Positions 1 to 8,149 of a stretch of DNA of 64,000 nucleotides are shown here, piece by piece. A program made the position numbers and the translations under genes. Each line of letters starts with the position of its first letter. Position 1 is the first letter of the stretch. Source of the stretch: Exiguobacterium sp. J17977. GTDB lineage: Bacteria; Bacillota; Bacilli; Exiguobacteriales; Exiguobacteriaceae. The notes below the pieces were generated by a model, which saw only the letters and a program-made list of their open reading frames with translations, was not told the DNA's origin and did no database searches. The stretch is taken from the NCBI RefSeq assembly GCF_018616375.1, contig NZ_JAEQBB010000002.1, positions 124,001-188,000 of the forward strand. Direction: 5' to 3'.

Positions 1-560
1 TGGTCAGCTATTTTGAGCGGGATATTCTGACGTCTGGTCATGTATTGGAGTTAGGAAGCGGTCCTGGCCGCAACGCCATCTATTTTGCCGAGACCGGATG
101 TACGGTCGATGCCGTCGATTTGTCCATCACGTCGATTGAATGGGCCAAAGAACGTGCCCTTGAGCAACAAGTGGACGTGAACTTCATCCATGACAATCTG
201 TTTGATTTGAAACTAGATGATTCCGCATACGACGTCATCTACGATTCAGGATGTTTTCACCATATCGCACCGCATCGAAGAAAACAGTATATCGATTTAG
301 TCTGGAAAACGTTAAAGCCAGGCGGTCACTTTGCGATCACGTGCTTCGTGGAAGGTGGTGAGCTCGGCGGTTCAGATATCACGGACTGGGAAGTATATCG
401 CCGAAGAAGCCTGAGCGGCGGTCTTGGCTTTACGCCTGAAAAACTTCGGTCCATCTTCCATTCGTTCGAGGAAGTCGAGATTCGCAAGATGCGACAGGCC
501 GACCGTACTGAAGACGTCTTTGGGGTCTCGGCACTATGGACGGCGTTGTTTAAAAAATGA
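1..560 (+). CDS. Class I SAM-dependent methyltransferase (5' truncated)
   Basis: The reading frame is open from base 3, so the gene begins upstream of the window and the N-terminus is missing. What remains has the Rossmann motif I (LELGSGPGRNA, about residues 15-25 of the visible part), an acidic motif after the second strand (VDAVDLS), and a motif IV/post-I region ending in LKPGGHFAITCF, which is typical of UbiE/Methyltransf_11-type enzymes that move a methyl group from S-adenosylmethionine to a small molecule. The acceptor cannot be told from sequence. A perfect 15-bp hairpin follows the stop codon. The family is secure; the substrate is unknown. Confidence 0.85.
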   Translation, partial: VSYFERDILTSGHVLELGSGPGRNAIYFAETGCTVDAVDLSITSIEWAKERALEQQVDVNFIHDNLFDLKLDDSAYDVIYDSGCFHHIAPHRRKQYIDLVWKTLKPGGHFAITCFVEGGELGGSDITDWEVYRRRSLSGGLGFTPEKLRSIFHSFEEVEIRKMRQADRTEDVFGVSALWTALFKK

Positions 561-590
561 GCTGACTTGATAACTGCTACTGGTCAAAAA

Positions 591-632
591 ACCAGCCACT
601 CGAGATTCACGTCTCGAGTGGCTGGTTTCTTT
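591..632. terminator. Bidirectional intrinsic terminator
   Basis: A perfect 15-bp stem (ACCAGCCACTCGAGA at 591-605 pairing with 612-626, 6-base loop) has a T-rich tract on the right and an A-rich tract on the left. It therefore serves both the rightward methyltransferase and the leftward Nudix gene. The Nudix stop codon (607-609) lies in the loop, so that gene's last six codons form one arm of the stem. Confidence 0.85.
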
Positions 633-1053
633 TATGAGAGTCTGTGAGATTGATTTGCTGTACATACAACCCGTGCGTATCGAGAATGAGCTGGACATCT
701 TCCGGATACAAGTGGTCTACTTCCTGCAACGTATCGAGCGAGATCCATTCCACTTCCATAATGTCACGGTCAATCCGCCCCCTGGCAATCGATTCATCCA
801 GCGTGAGAAGAAAATACACCGTCTGAATCTGATAACCGTCACTGACTTTCTGTTTCGTCGAGAGACGCATGACTTCGTTGGCTGTATAGCCCGTCTCCTC
901 CCTCAACTCGCGGACACAACATGCCTCGGCCGTTTCATCGTTTTCGATTCCACCTGACGGGACGCTCCATCCGTTCACATCTCGATTCCTCACCATCAAC
1001 ACCCGCTGATTCTCATCAAAACAAATGCCCGCCGCGCCAAACCATAATTTCAT
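607..1053 (-). CDS. Nudix hydrolase
   Basis: Nudix enzymes hydrolyse nucleoside diphosphates linked to another moiety. The full Nudix box is visible: G-x5-E-x7-R-E-L-x-E-E-x-G-Y, starting at GGIENDE and ending at RELREETGY, with the two Glu that bind the metal. I chose the ATG at 1053 (protein begins MKLWFGAAG) because a GAGGGGG ribosome binding site sits about 8 bases before it; the longer frame starting at 1089 has no such site. The protein is 148 residues, normal for a single-domain Nudix. The gene stands alone and ends inside the shared terminator hairpin. The substrate is unknown. Confidence 0.88.
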   Translation of the reverse strand: MKLWFGAAGICFDENQRVLMVRNRDVNGWSVPSGGIENDETAEACCVRELREETGYTANEVMRLSTKQKVSDGYQIQTVYFLLTLDESIARGRIDRDIMEVEWISLDTLQEVDHLYPEDVQLILDTHGLYVQQINLTDSHKRNQPLET

Positions 1054-1196
1054 ATGCTTCGCCCCCTCTTGGAGTACATCGTCTTGCATTCCTCATTTAC
1101 TCATTCACCATTATAACGGATACGTTAAAACTATTGCTAATTAATTGAAAAACCTATATAATTTTGGAGATTTGGAATCGGAAAGGGAGTGTAACG

Positions 1197-1934
1197 ATGA
1201 ACAACTATCAGAGCGTGCTCATCAAGTTGAGCGGGGCGGCCATCGCCGGCGAGGACAACTCAAATTTCGATGCACACAACCTCAATCAAATTGCGGCTGA
1301 AATCCTGTCATTGATTGACATGGGCATCAACGTCTCTCTGATGATTGGCGGAGGGAACATCTTCCGAGGCAATATGGCCGACGCATGGGCCATCGACCGC
1401 GTCGAGGCCGACAATATCGGCACACTCGGCACCGTCATCAACAGCTTGATGCTGCGCGGTGTCTTGAAGAGCAAGACCGACCGCGAAGTTCGGGTCATGA
1501 CGGCCATGCCGATTCCGAGTATGGCCGAGCCGTATATTCGACTGAAGGCGCTCACCCATCTGACTAAAGGGTATGTCCTCATCTTCGCAGGAGGTAACGG
1601 ACAACCATTCGTCTCGACAGACTATCCGGCGGTACAGCGCGCGGTTGAGATGCACTGTGACGCCCTGTTCGTCGCGAAGAACGGAATCTCCGGCGTCTAT
1701 ACGGATGACCCGAATCTTTCGAGCACGGTGAAACAGTATACGTCGCTCCACTATAACGATGTGTTGCGCCATGACTTAAAGGTGATGGATCAATCGGCAC
1801 TGCTCCTCGCGCGAGACAATCATCTTCCGGTCCATGTGTTCGACTTTGAAGAGACGGGCGCGATGAAGCGAATCTGTTCGGGTGCATCGATTGGCACGTT
1901 GATTCATGACGGCCAGACCAACTTAGCGCCATAA
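1197..1934 (+). CDS. UMP kinase-like protein (PyrH paralogue)
   Basis: This is an amino-acid-kinase-fold protein of 245 residues that resembles bacterial UMP kinase, which makes UDP from UMP and ATP. Visible marks are VLIKLSGAA at the N-terminus, GGGNIFRG, DNIGTLGTVINSLML and GGNGQPFVSTDYPAVQRAVE, all in PyrH order. The ATG at 1197 is preceded by AAAGGGAG at good spacing, so it is preferred over the in-frame codon at 1164. In Bacillales the essential pyrH normally sits between tsf and frr. Here the gene stands alone between two terminators, so I infer a second, divergent copy rather than the housekeeping gene. The usual LSGEAL is LSGAAI here. Confidence 0.8.
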   Translation: MNNYQSVLIKLSGAAIAGEDNSNFDAHNLNQIAAEILSLIDMGINVSLMIGGGNIFRGNMADAWAIDRVEADNIGTLGTVINSLMLRGVLKSKTDREVRVMTAMPIPSMAEPYIRLKALTHLTKGYVLIFAGGNGQPFVSTDYPAVQRAVEMHCDALFVAKNGISGVYTDDPNLSSTVKQYTSLHYNDVLRHDLKVMDQSALLLARDNHLPVHVFDFEETGAMKRICSGASIGTLIHDGQTNLAP

Positions 1935-1937
1935 CTG

Positions 1938-1976
1938 ACGACACCACCGGAACAAAAGGCCGGTGGTGTCGTTTAC
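1938..1976 (+). terminator. Intrinsic terminator after the UMP kinase-like gene
   Basis: ACGACACCACCGG (1938-1950) pairs with CCGGTGGTGTCGT (1960-1972). This gives a 13-bp stem with a 9-base A-rich loop and a short T stretch, three bases after the stop codon. Confidence 0.75.
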
Positions 1977-2145
1977 TTAATCACGAAGAACGCACTCGCC
2001 CCGATTCGAAAAATGAGCTCGTCGTTTCAATCTGATATTCTATAATGAAGGTAAGGACATCTTTGATTGGTTACTCCCCACATATAGCGGGTAATTGAGG
2101 AGGTGGCTCATGGCGAGCCGATTCGAAACAAATGGAGGGTTGAAC

Positions 2146-2982
2146 ATGAAGCTATGGAACAATGAATCGTTTTATTTGTTCGGGCTCATCGCTTGTATGA
2201 TGATCGGCACGATGGCGTTCACTATCCTTTTGTCCGAAAGTAACACCGGCCTTCTCGGCTATTTGATTTTACCCGCCATCGTCTTATCATCCCTCATCTT
2301 CGGGATGCGGGCCGGGCTGACCCTGTCTGTCACGCTCCTCCTCTTTTTGTTCATCTATTTCCGATGGTTCGCGTCCATCTATGAAGCAGGAAACGTTCAG
2401 TTTTTCAACGGCAGAGGCATCAGTTTTACGATTCTGCTGATGGTCATGTCCGTCTTGTCCGGCCTCGTTCATCAACTCGTGAAGAACGTGCAGCTGTCAC
2501 AGCTCGAGTTAGAGGAGCGGGCCCGTCAGCTCGTGGCCGTCGATCCTGAGACGTGGCTCGATAACGCCGAACGGTTTCAGATGGACTTGAATGCAGAACG
2601 CGATCGCCTCATTCGCCATGGGGACGCCTTCGCGGTGTCGTTCATTCAAATCCAAGAACTGAGACATTTCGAGGAGCGCTATGGACGGACCGAATATGAA
2701 TGGTTCTTGAACTACTTCAGCGACGAGCTCCATCTGGCCACGAGACGAACAGATCATAAGTATCGCATCGCCCTGGACACGTTCGCCATCATCTACCCGT
2801 ATACGTCCCCAGAGGCCGTCCGCGTCGTCCATGACCGGATTCATCCGTTACTCGAACAGTACGAGCTCCAAAACGGTGAACATGTGTCGTTGATGTTTGA
2901 GGATACGTTCTATGACGTGAATCGAGAAAATGGCAATGCGGTCGTCGACGAAATCATTGCGAACATGTCCGCATTCAGTTGA
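2146..2982 (+). CDS. Membrane protein with degenerate GGDEF domain
   Basis: The first 110 residues hold about four hydrophobic segments (roughly 10-30, 38-55, 58-75 and 92-112). A short coiled region (115-130) follows, then a cytoplasmic domain laid out like a GGDEF domain: VDPETWLDNAERF replaces the usual D-x-LT-x-L-x-NR-x-x-F, and YRIALDTFAII (206-216) stands where R-x-GGDEF should be. The two catalytic glycines and the glutamate are gone, so no cyclase activity is expected; such domains can act as c-di-GMP or protein-binding modules, as proposed for B. subtilis YdaK. The start at 2146 has GGAGGG 8 bases upstream; TATAAT at 2041 may be its -10 box. The 3' end overlaps the convergent gene by 8 bases. 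Confidence 0.65.
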   Translation: MKLWNNESFYLFGLIACMMIGTMAFTILLSESNTGLLGYLILPAIVLSSLIFGMRAGLTLSVTLLLFLFIYFRWFASIYEAGNVQFFNGRGISFTILLMVMSVLSGLVHQLVKNVQLSQLELEERARQLVAVDPETWLDNAERFQMDLNAERDRLIRHGDAFAVSFIQIQELRHFEERYGRTEYEWFLNYFSDELHLATRRTDHKYRIALDTFAIIYPYTSPEAVRVVHDRIHPLLEQYELQNGEHVSLMFEDTFYDVNRENGNAVVDEIIANMSAFS

Positions 2983-3997
2983 ATGTCACGCGAAATATCT
3001 CCCCAATCAGACCATCCATTTGGTGTACCCCTAATTCTGCATTTGTCATGATGATCAGTGATTTTCCGATGTACGGGTACGCCACGAGCATGCTTTGAAA
3101 ACCGATTCCCCAGCCGAGCGACGATAGCTCACGCCGCTCCTGTTTCCCATCGAGAAAGACACCGAGTCCGATGAACGGGTTCGACGCCGAACCAGACAGC
3201 ATGTCTTCTACCGCCCAAGCAGACAGTTCGCGACTGTTCCCTTTCACCGCCTCCATCAGTTCGACGACGACGCGCGACAAATCCTCTGTCGTCGTCCATA
3301 GACCGGCCGCCGCTGGATATGGATAATGCGGGATGATGGGGGCGACGGGATGGCCGTGCTTGTCGTGGCCGCTCGCGAACGTCACACGCTCCACCTCCAA
3401 GTCATATCCACTCGCATGCATACCGAGCGGGACGAACAGCTCGTCACGCATCACATCCGCGAACGGGCGCTTCATGACGTCCTCAATCAACAGTTGAATC
3501 ACACAAAATCCGGCGTCCGAATAGTGAAACGCTTGGCCCGGCTCGCCAGTCACCTGAACCGGTCCGTCGTGATACGGCGTGTCTCCGTTCAACAAAGCGG
3601 TCATCGACGGACGTCCGAACGTGACATCGAGTTCTCCAAAACTTTCCGTCGCATCGATGATTCCAGACTCATGACGCAACAACTGACGCAACGTCACCTC
3701 GGATGGTGTCGTGACAACATCCTTTAGTTGCCACGAGACGAGCCGGTCATTCACCGGAACATCTAACGCTAACTGACCCGCTTCGACCAACTTCATAACG
3801 AGGACACCGGTCAGAAACTTACTCATCGAGCAGGCATTGAAGCGCGTGTCCGCCGTCACGGGTTGACCGCTCTCCGTCGCTACCGTGCCGAACTGTTTAG
3901 AGTCCAGCAGTTGCCCATGTTCAAGCCAGGCGATACTACACCCCGGCACGCGATGAAATTCCATCCGCTCCTCGATAAATGCTACATCTAACGGCAT
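2975..3997 (-). CDS. Serine hydrolase of the beta-lactamase/class C fold
   Basis: The 340-residue protein has the S-x-x-K motif (S57-M-S-K60) and the Y-S-D triad element at Y159-D161, which define the penicillin-binding/beta-lactamase fold. Many such proteins are esterases or D-aminopeptidases rather than true beta-lactamases, and no signal peptide is visible, which argues for a cytoplasmic hydrolase. The ATG at 3997 follows AGGAAGG and is preferred to an upstream codon at 4024. It is the last gene of a leftward run (kinase, nitrilase, HAD hydrolase, this gene) with 28 bases between it and the HAD gene. The substrate is unknown. Confidence 0.8.
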   Translation of the reverse strand: MPLDVAFIEERMEFHRVPGCSIAWLEHGQLLDSKQFGTVATESGQPVTADTRFNACSMSKFLTGVLVMKLVEAGQLALDVPVNDRLVSWQLKDVVTTPSEVTLRQLLRHESGIIDATESFGELDVTFGRPSMTALLNGDTPYHDGPVQVTGEPGQAFHYSDAGFCVIQLLIEDVMKRPFADVMRDELFVPLGMHASGYDLEVERVTFASGHDKHGHPVAPIIPHYPYPAAAGLWTTTEDLSRVVVELMEAVKGNSRELSAWAVEDMLSGSASNPFIGLGVFLDGKQERRELSSLGWGIGFQSMLVAYPYIGKSLIIMTNAELGVHQMDGLIGEIFRVTFN

Positions 3998-4025
3998 ACA
4001 GCACCTTCCTCTCCTAAAGATCAAT

Positions 4026-4721
4026 TCATCGCATCACAATCAACTCGGACAAATCGTCAATCGACTCGTCGGCACCTGCATCAGACTCCTCCCAGCGGTC
4101 GTTCCGTTTCCAAACCGTCCGCATGCCGACTCGTTTGGCTGCTTGAATGTCATGGAGCGCATGGTCCCCGACGAACATGGCAGTTCCTGGCGTAACGTCT
4201 AATCGCTCAAGGGCCCGTTGAAACAGTTCGGGGTCTGGCTTTTTCATACCTTCCCATTCAGAGACGAGAATGCAATCGAAATAGTCGTGAATACCTAGAC
4301 CACGGATTGACTTCATTTGAAATTCGCCAGATCCGTTCGTGATGATGCCGAGTCGAAGACCACGCGCTTTCAAGGCGCTTAGCATCGGTTTTAGATTCGG
4401 GAACGCGACGCAGAAATGCTGAAACCGGTTCACATAGTCATCGAGCAGTTCTTGTCGAGTGATGCCGCTAATCTCAAACTCCTGAATCAACTGGTCATAC
4501 ACCGCATCTTTCCATCGATAGCCGTGATGGTCGAGTTCGATGAAACGGGTGACATAATCTCGTTCTTCGATGCCGGTCAGATGTCCCTTCAGTCTTGTAT
4601 ACTGGTCATGGATGAACCGACGCACGGATTCATCCCGGTTCAGCAGCGTGCCATCCAAATCAAAGAGCACGGCTTTCAACGCAGACACACCGGTCGTTTG
4701 AATCGTTTGAGTCAGTGACAT
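4026..4721 (-). CDS. HAD-superfamily phosphatase
   Basis: HAD motif I is clear (VLFDLDGTLLN, nucleophile D21 and acid/base D23), followed by motif II (GIITNGS), the conserved KPDPELF lysine and motif IV (VGDHALHDI). Length (231 residues) and a helical cap after motif I fit subfamily IA, which dephosphorylates small phosphorylated metabolites. The first 15 residues precede the fold, so the true start could be the GTG at the VSALKAV position. The 5' end overlaps the nitrilase gene by 10 bases, with the ATG placed just before that gene's stop, which suggests translational coupling. Confidence 0.85.
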   Translation of the reverse strand: MSLTQTIQTTGVSALKAVLFDLDGTLLNRDESVRRFIHDQYTRLKGHLTGIEERDYVTRFIELDHHGYRWKDAVYDQLIQEFEISGITRQELLDDYVNRFQHFCVAFPNLKPMLSALKARGLRLGIITNGSGEFQMKSIRGLGIHDYFDCILVSEWEGMKKPDPELFQRALERLDVTPGTAMFVGDHALHDIQAAKRVGMRTVWKRNDRWEESDAGADESIDDLSELIVMR

Positions 4722-5371
4722 GGGAGCGAACCTTCAAGCACGACGACGGTCTTCTCTTCCGTATCGACAATCCGCGTACGCGTATCGTTTTTCGACAGCA
4801 ATACGGGCTCACCCGTCTTATCAAAGTAATACGCCATCGGAATCGAAAATCCACAGTTTCGGTACGACCCGTCGGCGTGGCTCGTCCCGAGAATGATGGA
4901 GCGTTGATGCCTCGCGATTTGCTTCGCTTCTCCAGACCAGTCAGTGTACTGTTCTTCACTGAACATGCCGACGCCGATTGGATTGAAGATGATTTGGATG
5001 GGTTCTTCCGATTTGAGTCCGTCCAGCCCCATAAAGATTTCTCGACAGAGCACATACCCGTATCGGCGACCGTCATCCTCCACGGTTGAAGGCATGAACA
5101 GCGGCATCGTTTCCGGAGTCTTGGCACGGTCCAACACCGTCTCTCCTCGTTTGTCGATGATGAGGGCCCTGTCCACGTTCTGCTCATTCCGATAGCCCAT
5201 CACAACCACTGTCTGAAACGTCTTCGCGAGCTCCTTGACCTCATCCAAATGTGTGTATTGACAATAGCCTTCTGGATACAACACCAAGTCCACATCAGGA
5301 TGCGCGATGATGTCTCGAGTGAATTGCTCTAAGTGTTGCTCCATCTTTGGTTGTCCGATTAGAATTCTCAT
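4712..5371 (-). CDS. Carbon-nitrogen hydrolase (nitrilase superfamily)
   Basis: This family cleaves non-peptide C-N bonds (amides, nitriles, N-carbamoyl compounds). The Glu-Lys-Cys catalytic triad can be read: E34 in LVLYPEGY, K84 in VLDRAKTPE and C109 in YVLCREIF. At 219 residues it is shorter than the usual 260-300, but all three catalytic residues are present. I chose ATG 5371 (MRILIGQP) because it begins the first beta strand; an AGGAG lies about 12 bases upstream, a long spacing. It sits 29 bases after an APH-like kinase and overlaps the HAD phosphatase, so the three are probably one transcript. The substrate is unknown. Confidence 0.75.
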   Translation of the reverse strand: MRILIGQPKMEQHLEQFTRDIIAHPDVDLVLYPEGYCQYTHLDEVKELAKTFQTVVVMGYRNEQNVDRALIIDKRGETVLDRAKTPETMPLFMPSTVEDDGRRYGYVLCREIFMGLDGLKSEEPIQIIFNPIGVGMFSEEQYTDWSGEAKQIARHQRSIILGTSHADGSYRNCGFSIPMAYYFDKTGEPVLLSKNDTRTRIVDTEEKTVVVLEGSLPCH

Positions 5372-5400
5372 TATTGCTGACAGCTCCTCAATGCGAATGT

Positions 5401-6414
5401 TTATGTTTCTTGACGTAACCAGCTCAGTAACCGGGGAATCTGTGCGGCATATATATGTAAATCCTCGATTGTTACGACGACTTGGCTCGTGCCCGTGGCT
5501 TGGTCCACACGGCTCGCACTCTCGATCTGAAGGGACCGTTTCAAGTTGTACTCCAGCCAGTTCAACTTCCCGAGATAGCCATACCATAAGACACGTCGCC
5601 AATCCACATCGCTTCGTCCTCGTTGTTGTTCATATGCTTGTATACATGAAAAGAATTTGGTCCGGTCTACGATGCCCGCCTCATCTAGCGACCAATAGAG
5701 TGCCGTCTCCATCAAATCATGCATCGGATGAATCGAACCGGCCGACTCCCAGTCGATGACAAGCGGACGGTCGTCATGCCACAACACATTTTTCGAATCC
5801 AAGTCGCGATGGCTGATGACACGGTTTGTCGTGAACAGGCTTGACGATTGGACGGCCTGACGATGCCACGTATACAAGTCTTCGATGGTGTTTCGTAAGC
5901 GTTCGACCCACTCGGCTTGCTGTTTAATCCCTTTCTGTACATAGAAATTCCAGTCAATTTCTTTTTCTTCGTCCTCCGCTTCAACAGACACGAGAACCTT
6001 TGTGTCCTCCAGGCTATGAAGGGTTGCCAAGATGTCTCCGATTCGCTCACAATGAAACGGTTGTATCTCATCGGGCGAGAAACTCTTCCCGTCCATCCAA
6101 TCGAAGACGAGATAAAAATGTCCGTCAGACGTTTGAATCGACTCACCGTCTACAATGTGGGCCGCTAACGCAGGAAGTCTTTTCATGGCGAGGTTGGCAA
6201 TCCGCTCTGAATTTATAAAATTTTGGAGCGCCTCAGGACGGTTCATAATTTGCGGATTCAACAGCTTGATCGCGTACTTCCCGCTGTCGGTCTCAATCTG
6301 ATACATATCATGCAACAATCCACCTGATACGGCGGTCGGCCGACTTCTCAACTCCCCAAGTCGAGACACCCGACAAACGTTTTTAAAAAATTCTTCATGT
6401 CGTGCCAACTTCAT
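5401..6414 (-). CDS. Aminoglycoside phosphotransferase (APH)-family kinase
   Basis: This is a kinase-fold protein of about 337 residues with the APH active-site signature SHRDLDSKNVLWHDD (catalytic D204, starting at H202) and the metal-binding D221 in VIDWESAG. Upstream, YAIKLLN carries the ATP-binding lysine (K50). Members phosphorylate aminoglycosides, but also choline, homoserine, fructosamine and other small molecules, so resistance cannot be assumed. AGAGGTG lies 8 bases before the ATG at 6414; an in-frame ATG at 6435 has a poorer site. It is the first gene of the leftward APH-nitrilase-HAD-hydrolase group. Confidence 0.8.
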   Translation of the reverse strand: MKLARHEEFFKNVCRVSRLGELRSRPTAVSGGLLHDMYQIETDSGKYAIKLLNPQIMNRPEALQNFINSERIANLAMKRLPALAAHIVDGESIQTSDGHFYLVFDWMDGKSFSPDEIQPFHCERIGDILATLHSLEDTKVLVSVEAEDEEKEIDWNFYVQKGIKQQAEWVERLRNTIEDLYTWHRQAVQSSSLFTTNRVISHRDLDSKNVLWHDDRPLVIDWESAGSIHPMHDLMETALYWSLDEAGIVDRTKFFSCIQAYEQQRGRSDVDWRRVLWYGYLGKLNWLEYNLKRSLQIESASRVDQATGTSQVVVTIEDLHIYAAQIPRLLSWLRQET

Positions 6415-6467
6415 TATAAACTTCACCTCTGCCATCTCTACGAACGCCGCCTCCGATCAAATCCATT

Positions 6468-6995
6468 TTATACCGATTCGTTCTCGATCATGCCGACAGC
6501 ATGATACGTCTTATTTCCTTGAATCGCTTCGACCACGCCTCTAGCAATCTCTTCATGCGTCAACCAGCGGCGCTGCCCCTTTACGACCTGATAGCCGAGT
6601 TGCACTTGGTGATAACGGACGTCTTCAGGGATTGTCAGCCCGTTTCTCACATCGCTTGAGTTGGAGCGGCTCCCGAGGACATGGAACACGTCCGTGCCAC
6701 CGCGCAATACTGACAACACACACGGCAAGGCGTCAGTTGCGTCCGAATGAATCCAGGCAACGACCAGATCGAAGTCTCCGTGAATCGCCATCGGACGTCG
6801 CAGTGCTTCCTTGAGACGCAAGTCGTCCCGATAGTCGACCAATATGGCAGACAGCCGATCTGGCAATCGTTTGGTCAATCGGCTCATTTTCTTTGCATCC
6901 CGTCCGATGATGGATACGTGATACCCGATCTCCGCTAACCAAAGGGCCGCCCCCGCCAGCATCCCGCTGCCGCCAATCACTAACGCATGTTTCAC
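6468..6995 (-). CDS. Short-chain dehydrogenase-like Rossmann protein
   Basis: The N-terminus HALVIGGSGMLAG is a nucleotide-binding glycine motif, followed by IIGRDAKKM, where the arginine suggests NADP(H). The protein is only 175 residues and has no clear YxxxK catalytic pair, so it may be a short reductase relative or a binding protein. The start is a GTG at 6995 with AAAGGAC upstream. It lies 53 bases before the APH gene on the same strand and may be co-transcribed with it. The function is not identified. Confidence 0.7.
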   Translation of the reverse strand: MKHALVIGGSGMLAGAALWLAEIGYHVSIIGRDAKKMSRLTKRLPDRLSAILVDYRDDLRLKEALRRPMAIHGDFDLVVAWIHSDATDALPCVLSVLRGGTDVFHVLGSRSNSSDVRNGLTIPEDVRYHQVQLGYQVVKGQRRWLTHEEIARGVVEAIQGNKTYHAVGMIENESV

Positions 6996-7086
6996 GATGT
7001 ATCTGTCCTTTCTATGCTTTATAAGTATGCAAAGGAATCCTGACTTATAAAAGCGAAATCTACATGCAACATCACCTCAAGGAGGC

Positions 7087-7533
7087 ATGATTCCCATTCC
7101 ATCGACCATCTATTCCATCAAATCAATCGAGTCGCCACGCGAACTCGATGACTCGTTCCTTGTCATGAACCAACTGCGCACCGACCTGACGCTCGAGGCC
7201 TATCTCGAGCTCGTCTCCGCCATGCGACCGCAAGGCTATGAACTGTATGCGTTATACGCCGACGATACAATCGTCTCACTCGCGGGGATTGAGGTACGTG
7301 TCAATCTCTATCTCGAGAAGCACGTTTTCATTTACGACCTCGTGACGTGCATGAACCATCGCTCGAAGGGATATGGTGAGATGCTGCTTCACTTCGTTCA
7401 CGAATACGCCCGCGACCTTGGTGCTAAATACGTCGCCCTCGAGTCCGGACTTGCCCGGACAGAGGCGCACCGCTTTTATACAGACAAGATGGACTACGCC
7501 ATCACGAGCTATTCGTTTCGAAAACAGCTTTGA
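7087..7533 (+). CDS. GNAT-family N-acetyltransferase
   Basis: The acetyl-CoA loop is visible as HRSKGYGEMLLHFV (the Q/R-x-x-G-x-G/A motif), with downstream helix and strand ending in EAHRFYTDKMDYAITSYSF, a typical GNAT tail. GNATs acetylate amines with acetyl-CoA; the acceptor is unknown. The start is odd: a strong AAGGAGG stands only one base before the ATG at 7087, too close for normal initiation, and an upstream in-frame stop excludes a longer form. A few codons downstream there are only ATT codons at better spacing. A terminator follows. Confidence 0.8.
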   Translation: MIPIPSTIYSIKSIESPRELDDSFLVMNQLRTDLTLEAYLELVSAMRPQGYELYALYADDTIVSLAGIEVRVNLYLEKHVFIYDLVTCMNHRSKGYGEMLLHFVHEYARDLGAKYVALESGLARTEAHRFYTDKMDYAITSYSFRKQL

Positions 7534-7550
7534 ATTCGAAGTAATGAAAA

Positions 7551-7580
7551 AGGAAGAGCCTATCGCTCTTCCCGTCTTTA
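7551..7580 (+). terminator. Intrinsic terminator
   Basis: GGAAGAGC (7552-7559) pairs with GCTCTTCC (7565-7572) around a 5-base loop. A-rich sequence lies on the left and a T-rich stretch follows. Confidence 0.7.
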
Positions 7581-7673
7581 TTATATCGCGATTCACGAGC
7601 CAAAAACAGACTATCTTCTCCTAAATTCATCCACTATACTGTGAAGACAACCTGACTGAAGGAGAGATGAAGC

Positions 7674-8090
7674 ATGACTGATGACAAGAGACCGCTCGAC
7701 CCGGGCCCGTTTTTCCACGGCACGAAAGCCGAACTGAAGCTAGGGGACTTGCTTGAACCGAAGCGACGCTCGAACTATCAAGACAAGCAGTCGAACTACA
7801 TCTATTTCACGGCCACCCTCGACGCAGCCAAATGGGGTGCCGAACTTGCGAGCGGTGAGGCTCGTGAGCGCATCTATCTCGTCGAACCGACGGGCGACTT
7901 CGAGAATGACCCGAACTTGACGGACAAACGCTTCCCTGGCAATCCGACCCGGTCGTATCGTTCCCACGCCCCGCTCAAAGTCGTAGCCGAACTCGGGGCG
8001 TGGGAGCGCCACCCTGACGATGTGATCGCGCATATGCTTGAATCGCTTGAGAAACTGCGGCAAGCTGGGGAAGATGTGATTGACGACTGA
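7674..8090 (+). CDS. arr: NAD+--rifampin ADP-ribosyltransferase
   Basis: Arr enzymes inactivate rifampicin by transferring ADP-ribose from NAD+ to the drug's C23 hydroxyl. The whole 138-residue protein follows the family pattern: PGPFFHGTKA near the start, SNYIYFTATLDAAKWGAELA, then RERIYLVEPTG and DKRFPGNPTRSYRS. His15, Tyr44 and Asp79 fall where Arr-ms has its NAD-contacting His19, Tyr49 and Asp84. The ATG follows GAAGGAGAGATGAAGC. It is an independent unit with its own terminator upstream; no transposase or integron element borders it. This suggests a chromosomal, intrinsic gene rather than a recent cassette. The functional call is strong, but the resistance level is unknown. Confidence 0.93.
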   Translation: MTDDKRPLDPGPFFHGTKAELKLGDLLEPKRRSNYQDKQSNYIYFTATLDAAKWGAELASGEARERIYLVEPTGDFENDPNLTDKRFPGNPTRSYRSHAPLKVVAELGAWERHPDDVIAHMLESLEKLRQAGEDVIDD

Positions 8091-8149
8091 CACGAACGAG
8101 AAGCACCTTGAATCATTCCTTTACACAATATTATCAACGAGGGAAAACT

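Noticed and set aside
2975-3997. True beta-lactamase giving antibiotic resistance
   Set aside because: The S-x-x-K and Y-S-D motifs are shared with esterases and peptidases, there is no signal peptide, and the gene sits in a metabolic-looking run.
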